Assembly: GCA_963995505.1 (NCBI GenBank)
Contig: OZ023199.1
Span: forward strand, 744,001 to 808,000
DNA from: Hypericum androsaemum
Taxonomy: Eukaryota; Streptophyta; Magnoliopsida; Malpighiales; Hypericaceae
Reading direction: 5' to 3'
DNA length: 64,000 bases
Shown here: one piece after another, positions 56,131 to 64,000 of the stretch
Position numbering within the stretch: the stretch's first letter is position 1
Layout: each line of letters opens with the position of its first letter
Notes under the pieces: generated by a model
The model's input: the letters and a program-made list of their open reading frames with translations, nothing else
Told to the model about the DNA's origin: nothing
The model's database searches: none
Position numbers and translations under genes: made by a program

Positions 56131-56647
56131 AACAAACAAAAAAACCAACCTGTGCTGCAAAAAGCGGTCATGTACTCACTTACAAAGAAAACCCTACTTT
56201 TCCTATTTTGTCCTTACATTTCCAACTAAGGAAAGTCAAAAACAATAAATGAGATATACATTTTTGTCTATGTTAGTTTTTGTGTGATCCAAATTCGTTC
56301 TATCGAAAAATAATAGTAGTAAAAGCCCTCGGATTGGGTGCGGGCAACGGCAGGCCTGTGCTTCTGACACGTGGCCCGCTCATCTGACACATTTTTATTT
56401 TTTAAATAGTAAATTTCACTTTGGTACGTAATATTTTTACATGATTTCATTTTCATACATTTTGATTTTCTTATTTTAGCCGATAGTTTTTTAAAATTTT
56501 TGGGACTATAACTATTAAAGCCTTGACAGACCATAACTTTTGACTCGTTTGGAGTTTTTGCTATTATAACATATTTTCGGAAAGAGAATTTATAGATTTA
56601 AACAAATTACGATTTTGCCTTTTGAAAATCGAATGTGACGTTATGAT

Positions 56648-56938
56648 TGTGTGCCGTTGGAAAATTTTGATGTGCTGTTGGAAAATATGATTTGCCGTTG
56701 AAAACTTAGATGTTTTGTTAAAAATTTTGATGTGTCGTTGGGATGTGTCGTTGAAAATTATGATGTGCCGTTGGAAAAATTATGATGTGCCGTTGAAAAT
56801 TATGATGTGCCGTTGATATTTTTGCGTTGGAAAACTTAATGTGCCGTTGAAAATTGATTTACCGTTGAAAAACTTGATACGCAGTTGAAAAACTTGATGT
56901 ACCGTTGAAAAAATTGATGTGCCATTGAAATAAGACTT
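56648..56938. repeat. Minisatellite, about 19-20 bp unit
   Basis: About 14 degenerate units of the type GATGTGCCGTTGAAAAATT follow one another, with unit lengths from about 14 to 25. Confidence 0.85.
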
Positions 56939-57082
56939 CAACGATAATTAAAATGTAATCGCGTGAAAATATTCAGTACCAAAATGAAGGTTAGTCGTAC
57001 ATCGAAAAAATTAAAATGTACGAAAATAAAATTGTGTAAAAAGTTTTAGTACCAAAATGAAATTTAGCCATTATTAAAAAAG

Positions 57083-57631
57083 GCAAAAGTATACTTAAGT
57101 ACCATGTAGTTTTACGTTATCCAAATTATGGCCATGTGGTTTAAAATTGCATTTTCAGCCATGTGATTTTTTTTTTGCTCGGACACGCCTCAGTCCCGGG
57201 CAATCCGGGTAGCTTCCCGACCATTTGGCCATCTACGTAGGCTCCACATGCCTAATACGGCGTCATTTGGCGTCCTACGTGGACAGCTCGTTGTACAAGT
57301 TATAGCTGACGTGACGTGTGGTAAATTACCAAAGTATTGGGGAGGGAGGAAGAAGAGTTTTTGATAATTTGTTAAAAAATTGGGATGGTTTAAGTAATTT
57401 GTCACACGAAACTTGAATAACGAAAAATCTATGCAGGACGCCAAACGATGTCATTTTGGGAGATGTGGAACCAACGTGTATGGCCAAATGGCCTTGCAGC
57501 TACTCGGACTACCCGGGGCTGAGACGTATCCGAGCAAAAAAAAAATCACAGGGCTTAAAAATATAATTTTAAACCACATGGCCTTAATTTGGATAACGTA
57601 AAACTACATGGTACTTAAGTATATTTTTCCC
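57083..57631. mobile_element. Mutator-type foldback MITE 3 (about 549 bp)
   Basis: The ends GGCAAAAGTATACTTAAGTACC and GGTACTTAAGTATATTTTTCCC are inverted and related to MITE 2. The arms share CCTCAGTCCCGGGCA. Flanks are A-rich and no clean duplication is visible. It lies inside the outer foldback. Confidence 0.8.
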
Positions 57632-57705
57632 AAAAAAATAAAATGTACGAAAATGAAATCACATATAAATATCAGGTACTAAAGTAAAATTTAACCAAAA
57701 AATGG

Positions 57706-58570
57706 GGAGGGGGTGGGCGGGCTGAGCCCTTTTTAGTTATCAGATTAGAGCTGCAGCACCCAATCCAACCCGGTTGTAAACTAGGAGAGATGGAAAACAA
57801 TTTTGTCAAAAAAAAACCCTACATTTACAAAGTCAAAACGATTGTTACTATTATACGTGGAGTATAAGAAACATAGGCCACGTGCATACTCCTCCTACTC
57901 AAATCTATACCACTGTGTTATGTATCTATATTATTGTGCCCATTGCCAAATCTAACTTAAAACTTGGAACAAAACCCTAGGTCCCTAACAGCATAGATGT
58001 GTTGTGCTATTGGCAAATCAAAGAGTAGTCTAGACCAACCTTTTCCAACATCTCATGTCTAGTTCTATTTTAGGGATGACCATTTAGATAATCTGAAACT
58101 AAATTATCTAATATATTATTATATGCATTATCTGAACTACTTTTTTATATCTGAATCCAAACTATAAGCTATTTGATTTCTGATTTTTTCAAAATATGAA
58201 TATAAAATATCCGATTTTTAAAAAAAAAAAACAAGTACACATGAACATGAAAAAGAGTATCGAATCGTAATACCAGCAAATCCATGGACGATGAACAAGC
58301 AAGCAGAGACAACGGAACAACAAGGCACGAGGAAGAATCAGCAAGTAGCCACGGCGACAGAGTGTATTCGTGGAAATATGATTGTGGACGGATGATTTGG
58401 AAAATTCGGTTTAGTGATTTGTGAATCTTTTAGTATTGGGTCTGGGAATTTGGGAGGAGTGTGTGGAGGAGAGGAGTGTGCAGCAGCGTGGATTATATTT
58501 TGGAACAGTTTTTTATTGGAAGTTCAATTTTTACACCAAAAATTATACTCGTTAGTGACTGAACTCCGTA
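57706..58570. other. Spacer, no gene seen
   Basis: AT-rich DNA with a poly-A run at about 58218-58231 and a GC-richer stretch at 58300-58500. No recognised frame. Confidence 0.4.
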
Positions 58571-59188
58571 TCTCTGTCAATTTTTACTAAGATTTGTGTG
58601 ATTATAATAAATATTCTTTTCCGATCTGGGAACAATTTTGCTCTACTGGCAGCTCCATTTTTGCAGTGCTTCCAAAATTTCAGTGGTCCATTTTATTTTT
58701 CTTTGTTGGCCGGGACATTAACAAGGACTAGGTGGAGGTGATGAGTGGTACACCACGAGGAAGGGAGGGACTTGTGTCTCTGTCAATTTTTACTAAGATT
58801 TGTGTGATTATAATAAATATTCTTTTCCGATCTGGGAACAATTTTGCTCTACTGGCAGCTCCATTTTTGCGGTGCTTCCAAAATTTCAGTGGTCCATTTT
58901 ATTTTTCTTTGTTGGCCGGGACATTAACAAGGACTAGGTGGAGGTGATGAGTGGTACACCACGAGGAAGGGAGGGACTTGTGTCTCTGTCAATTTTTACT
59001 AAGATTTGTGTGATTATAATAAATATTCTTTTCCGATCTGGGAACAATTTTGCTCTACTGGCAGCTCCATTTTTGCGGTGCTTCCAAAATTTCAGTGGTC
59101 CATTTTATTTTTCTTTGTTGGCCGGGACATTAACAAGGACTAGGTGCAGGTGATGAGTGGTACACCACGAGGAAGGGAGGGACTTGTG
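58571..59188 (+). repeat. 206-bp tandem repeat, three copies
   Basis: The unit starting TCTCTGTCAATTTTTACTAA begins at 58571, 58777 and 58983. The period is exactly 206 with no indel. I see only two differences: GCAGTGC in copy 1 against GCGGTGC in copies 2 and 3, and GGTGGAGG against GGTGCAGG in copy 3. Each unit has an open frame of about 70 codons that crosses into the next, of no known family. Confidence 0.96.
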
Positions 59189-60699
59189 TTTTTATACGTA
59201 AAAGTTTCGAAAGAGACATTTGTTTCGTACAGATAGATACTCGCAAGGCAACGGTAAAATTGGCAAGAGTTGATTCTAATTTAAGCAATAAATTTCGGCT
59301 CAAATTTTAGGATAGATTTGTCAATTTTTTTCAAATATCATGTTAAACACCCAGGTGATAAAGAGCACGGGAGTGGATTGGATCTGGAGTTCGAACCATT
59401 TGGACTGAATGACCGATAATGACATGCTCTAGTTCTGACAATGATATGCTCCGGTTACGACACTGACATGTCTGGTAATGGCTTGCGTACTACGAAAATA
59501 GCATGTACAATTATCGATAATGGTATGTTGGTGATCCCTTGCCGGCAAAATTTTTTATTTTTGTTCCTGTATTTTAACTTTTTTGCAAAAAAGCCCGCGT
59601 GTCCTTCAGTCCAAACAGTTTAGAATTGTCACATTCCAGACCCAATTCAAACCGTAAAGAGCACTTGCCCCAAATGCAAATAACACCGAAAAATTATGGC
59701 CCGCCTATCTCTTACCGCCATGTCGCCTATAAATGCAATTACTATGTTAAAAAAGGGTGATTTAAATGAATCACTCTTTAAAAATGTAGTGACATCTATT
59801 TTTTTCGAGCTTGGTGTTCAATAACAAATGTCAACTCATCATGCTGTTTATATTCTAGGCAACACGCGTGTTACAATGGTCGAGGTTAAGAAAATCTGAA
59901 CCCGTAAAATTAATCTGTACATTTTGTTGGTTGGATAAACTCTCGTCGGTGAGTGGATGAAAAGCTTTGTTACATGTGCTGAAGCTAGACATGAGATTGA
60001 GAGGAGAAGACGAAGAAATATCTGAAGAGCTTAAAAGTGTTGGAGGTGGTATCTGAGGTTGCTCTTGCTTGAAATTTATCGCTTGGGAGTTGCTACTGCA
60101 CCATCTTGCAATTTTCGATTCCACGAAAAGAAATTGCTCTTCAAGATACCATACGAGTAAGTCCGAATTCGGAGTATCCATCCGAGTTGAAATTGCTCTT
60201 CAAGAAATTACTCAGCCGACAAATCACAAATATGAAAACACGTTTGAGGTGAAAACTGCTGAAACTTTCTCTGCTCCAGCTTCGGGGAGATTAGACACGC
60301 AATGCCGCATCAAGACCCCAACTTTACCCCATCTACGCCGAGGATATGATGACAACGACAACGATGGTGACGACGGATTTGACCACTTACTGCAACTAAA
60401 CAGCAACCAACCATACCAACTCCAACAACAGGAATGAACATGAAAGCCAACGTAATTGCAGACTCGGTAGTAGCAGCCAATACACGATACTATTAGAATC
60501 TCCATATCCAACTCAAAACCTTAAGACAATGGGAAGGTGAATTTTCCACACTCATAAACAATTTCTCCGCTCTTGCAAACATAAGCAATGTGAGATTCTC
60601 GACAGATACACTCCAACACCAGCCCGTGAGGTAAACCCTCGAGCGATCAAAATCCAACGAATTCAAGCTGGCTAACGAGGAACAAAAACAAACCCGAAA
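59189..60699. other. Spacer with unrecognised frames
   Basis: The stretch at 59855-60511 has GC-richer DNA with frames on both strands (on the - strand one reads LVWYLEEQFLFVESKIARWC, another includes a hydrophobic ITLAFMFIPVVGVGMVGCC-like segment). This could be a broken gene, but I know no family. A GACAATGATATGCTC-type short repeat lies at 59420-59530. Confidence 0.4.
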
Positions 60700-62670
60700 T
60701 CTGGACTACTTGCTTGGATATGGATAGCTGCATTAGCAACTTCATTTGGGGCACCCACCAGTACTCAGATCGTCAGCGCATACACCTTGTCAATTGGGCC
60801 ACCCTCTGCCTCCCTAAGGAGGTAGGTGGGATTAGTATCTGACCGATGCAGAAGGCCAATATGGCTTTCTTCGCCAAACTACCCTGGAGATTTATCCAGT
60901 CTCAAGACTCCCTCTGGGCGGGTGTCCTGATGGGTAAGTATGGTAGGGAGGGTTCTGGCCTCGACTTACTTCAGCCGAGGACTGGCTCTTCAGCTACCTG
61001 GCAGGCTATGGTGCAGGAGCGTCCGGCCCTGGCTCATGGCCTCCGCCGGAATGTGTGTAGTGGGCTACAGACCTCCTTCTGGGATGATCCATGGCTCTCC
61101 CCATCTCCCTACGGAATCACCTCCTTAGAGATCTCCCCGCTGAGGAGGCCGGACGTCGGGTGGCTGCGTACTGGTCACTGGGGAGTGGTTGGGATATCTC
61201 TAGACTTGAGGCCTTCCTGCCCCCTTATCTTATTAGTTCACTGACCTCTGCCTTTTTGCAGGTTTCACCAGGCTGGCCAGACACGATATCCTGGAGCCTC
61301 ACCTAGGATGGACGCTTCTCTACCCGCTCCCTCTACGGAGCGCTAGGTAGGGAGGGGGAGTTGCTACCAGCAGACCCGATCTGGAGCCGGATATGGGCCT
61401 TACGAGTCCCGGAGCGCATTCGCCTATTTTCCTGACTTTTCTGCCATGGCAGGTTGATGACGAATGCGGAATGGACTCGGAGACACTTCACGAATGACGG
61501 TATGTGTCCTAGATGTGGTATTTTTTCTGAGTCACTTCGTGATTGCAGGTTCTCTAGGACAGTCTGGGCGGCTCTCCTACCACGGCCCCTCAGGGACTTC
61601 TACATGGAGACTGACCCACGCAGGTGGCTCCTGGCCAATATCTCGGCCCCTGCTGCCCCCACGGCCGGACCATCCTGGGCGACAACCTTTGTGACAGTAT
61701 GCTGGTGGCTCTGGCGATGGCGGTGTGACTCTGCCTTCTGTCTTGGCACCACCACGGGGCACCCCCCCTCCCTCATCATCTCACAAGTACAGGAGTTTGC
61801 TCGTATCCTAATAGACCGGATTACTCCACTACCCACAAGACGCGAGATCCTAGTCTCCTGGCAGCGTCCCGCGAAGGGCTTCGTCAAGCTCAATACAGAT
61901 GGAGCTTCGATGGGCAACCCGGGGCCTGCTGGGACTTGCGGTGTCATACGTGACTCGGATGGTTATTGGGTATGCGATTTTGCCAAAGGCATTGGTAGTT
62001 GTACCTCCTTGGCTGCTGAGCTCTAGGCCTTGGTCCTAGGGCTTGAGCTGACATAGGATAGGGTTTTCGACGAGTCCAGGTGGAGGTAGACTCATCCCTG
62101 GCCATCCTATGCGTTGGACGAGAGGTAGACCAAGCCCACCCCTGGCGACCTTGATCCTCAGAGCGAGGGAGCTCCTGGCAAGAGATTAGGAGATCGACAT
62201 TCAGCACACCTGGCGGGAGGGCAACCGAGTTGCCGATGCACTCTCCAACCATGCGCTGGGAGTCTCTTATGATCATGTAGTGTCAGATGTACCTTTGAGC
62301 TCTTGTACTAGAGTGTACTTAGATGATTTGTGGGGCATTAGTCTTCCCCGCTGTACTAGATTGACCGATGATGAGTCGAGAGGATCTGGGTCAGACTTAG
62401 CGGTGTTAACGTCAAGGCAGGTCACCCTGATCTTGCCGAGGTGCTCTTTCCCTACCAGCGCGGATTTTCCCACTGGGTTTTTACCGCTGGAGGGTTTTAC
62501 TGAGGTCGGCGGTCGCAACCTCGACAGAGGGGATCCCATGATCGTGACTGAGGCTAGTAGAGTTACTAGTCGTCTTTCTCATGATTTCAGTTAGTGGGTA
62601 TGCCTGAGGTTTTCTGGATTTTTATTCGTATTTATATAGGGATTTGACCCCACCACTTCTACCAAAAAAA
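60700..62670 (+). pseudogene. LINE (L1-type) C-terminal half with RNase H domain, 5'-truncated
   Basis: Coding runs through several frames: MDSCISNFIWGTH, HLVNWATLCLPKEVGGI, MAFFAKLPWRFIQSQDSLWA, then the zinc-binding CPRCGIFSESLRDC, then the RNase H domain KLNTDGASMGNPGPAGTCGV with IRDSDGYW and LAAEL. Further RNase H pieces lie to about 62270. This is the order of the C-terminal ORF2 of plant LINEs. Stops and frameshifts interrupt it. The end TTCTACCAAAAAAAA at about 62660-62670 is a LINE-like tail. The 5' truncation is usual for LINE copies. Confidence 0.9.
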
Positions 62671-63634
62671 AGTTTTATTTTGGATAGTGCTATCATTTAG
62701 GTTTTAGTAGTACCATATTTTGGGTAGTGCTATCAACTTTATTAGAGTCGGTTGCCAATCCATCCCTCATAAAACCACATACTAACGATGATGCATAATT
62801 GATAACAGAGTTAGTTTAATTTTAATCACAAAATCTTGAATTCGAATTTTTTATAATACAATAGTGTTAAATATTTGTTGAAATAGTTATATTACTATTT
62901 AAAGGTTCTACCTAGTTTGAATTGTTTTAGAAAAAATATAAAAACATTTTTCGTGGAAAACAATTTTCATTTTCCTGACATATATCGAACATCGAGAAGT
63001 GCATATATGAATTCCCAAAATATATGGCAGCAGCATCGTGAGGTTTATTTCTTTCAAACAACTTATCAATTCCCATAATATTTATCCCTGCAATTTTCCA
63101 CCAAATGGACATCTCCGTACAAGTTTTTCTTTATACCGCCTCATATCCAAATACTAACTAGCTCAACCAATCAAAATTTGAACTGAGCAAATTTTTTGAA
63201 TAGTAATAAAACTCTTAAGAATCATTTCACTAATTTGAACTCCACACATGGTCGTTGGTAGTCCTCTGGCAAGTAATCCCAGCAGCTTTTTTCGAAGACC
63301 AATAGTTAATAATTGGCCGATCGTTACAATTAAAAAGCAAGCATGATCTGCCATTTATTGCCAAATGAAGCCTGATCTTGTAAAAGGCTGAAAAGCCTCG
63401 CCACACTATGTCCTCGCACTCTGCAAGAACAGAGGAACCCAAGGAAAACCTCCTTGTATCTCCAAAAAAAAAAGGAGTCTCCTTCTTAGTATGTAAACAA
63501 AAACCGTGAAGTGCGGGCAGTTTCCTTGCGAGCTGCCCCGTTGGAATGGCTACATCCTGAAACACAGACGAGGAGATGACGATGTTAGACTGACTCGGAG
63601 GTCGTTCATGGAGTTTAGGAGTGGTTGGAGGGGC
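62671..63634. other. Spacer and likely 3' UTR of the SDP6-like gene
   Basis: Bases 62680-62755 hold two copies of a TTTTGGATAGTGCTATCA-type sequence. The remainder is AT-rich, with a GC-richer part from 63400 that is probably the 3' UTR of the gene at 63635. Confidence 0.4.
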
Positions 63635-63937
63635 TTACGGATTGTGCTTCCCGTCGTGAAACTAAGCATTTTTAGAGGACTTGAATGTTTTCAAGAACTG
63701 CTTGGCCATTTCCGTCTCCTCCTTCTGCCTTGACTTATCCCACTTATGCTCTGCAGCCAAAATCTCGATGACCCGTGGCAAGGCCCGCCCTGCAGCATCA
63801 GTATCCAAGAAGGCAAGCCTGGATCTCCTAGCTATGAAATCCACGGCAGATTCACAATACTCGTGTCTGGCACAGTAGGCTACCTCAGCCTCTAGGTAAG
63901 GGTAACCATGGGCGAGCCGCTTCCCCAGACTTTCATT
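63635..63937 (-). CDS. SDP6: Mitochondrial FAD-dependent glycerol-3-phosphate dehydrogenase, last exon (partial gene)
   Basis: On the - strand, after an AG acceptor (63938-63940), the exon reads NESLGKRLAHGYPYLEAEVA and YCARHEYCESAVDFIARRSR, then LAFLDTDAAGRALPRVIEIL and AAEHKWDKSRQ. It matches the C-terminal domain of plant SDP6. That enzyme oxidises glycerol-3-phosphate to dihydroxyacetone phosphate at the inner mitochondrial membrane, feeding electrons to the respiratory chain, and matters for using seed oil. The rest of the gene lies right of the window. The stop is a TAG at 63662-63664, after SSKNA. The next codons in frame read FHDGKHNP and then TAA at 63635-63637, the usual C-terminus with Gln (CAG) changed to TAG, so the protein ends about 9 residues early. 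Confidence 0.88.
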
Positions 63938-64000
63938 CTGTGAGCATGGCAGAAACAAATATTCAGAGATTCACTCAGAATTTTCATATACAAAAAGGTT

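Larger units (their letters stand above)
56390..57705. mobile_element. Outer foldback element with nested MITE 3 and a minisatellite
   Basis: The left side GTAAATTTCACTTTGGTACG-TAATATTTTTACATGATTTCATTTTC is inverted against 57640-57705. Two further copies of the same terminal block lie at about 56940-57000 and 57010-57070 (AATGTACGAAAATAAAAT and AGTACCAAAATGAA). No coding. Boundaries are approximate. Confidence 0.6.

Noticed and set aside
56640..56940. Possible CRISPR-like array because of regular short repeats
   Set aside because: Units are degenerate and contiguous with no unique spacers, and the DNA is plant nuclear; it is a minisatellite.
58732..59153. 71-codon frame in each 206-bp unit
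   Set aside because: Identity follows from the recent tandem duplication; no family or start signal supports a gene.
63230..63565. 111-codon - strand frame after the SDP6-like exon
   Set aside because: It lies in the likely 3' UTR and matches no family.

Overview
The window is nuclear DNA from a flowering plant, most likely a core eudicot. It carries Ty1/copia and Ty3/gypsy LTR retrotransposons, LINEs, TRIMs and MITEs in AT-rich intergenic DNA. Its genes include secreted berberine-bridge-enzyme-like (BBE-like) oxidases, BAHD acyltransferases, and spliced genes such as a linker-histone-domain protein and a mitochondrial glycerol-3-phosphate dehydrogenase exon. I cannot name the species from sequence alone.

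The core is a locus of duplicated BBE-like and BAHD genes. On the right (about 37-55 kb) sit BAHD-B (40.1-41.5 kb, +, broken), BBE-4 (42.1-43.8 kb, -, intact), BBE-5 (45.8-47.4 kb, -, intact) and BAHD-C (51.7-53.1 kb, -, intact). BAHD-B and BAHD-C are inverted copies that share upstream and downstream DNA. On the left (1-18.4 kb) sit BBE-1, BBE-3 and BAHD-A, each cut by a different LTR retrotransposon: a copia element in BBE-1, a non-autonomous gypsy-type element with an AGAAG target duplication in BBE-3, and a gypsy element in BAHD-A. Three further BBE-like relics lie at 6.7, 29.1 and 50.1 kb, and a CYP84-like P450 relic at 27.3 kb. Three complete-looking reading frames therefore survive from a larger array.

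Region by region: 1-1.9 kb copia 3' part and LTR; 1.9-2.8 kb BBE-1; 5.6-6.1 kb old LTR piece; 6.7 kb BBE relic; 8.5-15.7 kb BBE-3 split by a 6.0-kb element; 15.8-18.4 kb copy of the BAHD upstream block, with a MITE and the BAHD-A start; 18.4-25.6 kb degenerate gypsy with a TRIM nested in it; 25.6-26.6 kb copia 3' end; 27.1-28.1 kb P450 relic and hAT MITE; 29 kb BBE relic beside a (TA)n tract; 30.5-32.6 kb Ran GTPase pseudogene with a hAT MITE in its 5' leader; 35-36 kb H15-domain gene; 36.6-38.4 kb two MITEs; 40-53 kb the surviving enzymes, with a PPR fragment, a LINE fragment and a copia-type TRIM-like element between them; 55-62.7 kb LINE relics, nested foldbacks, minisatellites and a perfect-period 206-bp triplication; 63.6-63.9 kb the last exon of an SDP6-like gene that runs off the right edge.

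How the genes may work together (inference): BBE-like enzymes are secreted flavoproteins that oxidise alcohols or close rings, and clade BAHD enzymes acylate hydroxyls from acyl-CoA in the cytosol. Their repeated association fits a specialised-metabolism gene cluster, but nothing in the sequence shows that they share a pathway.
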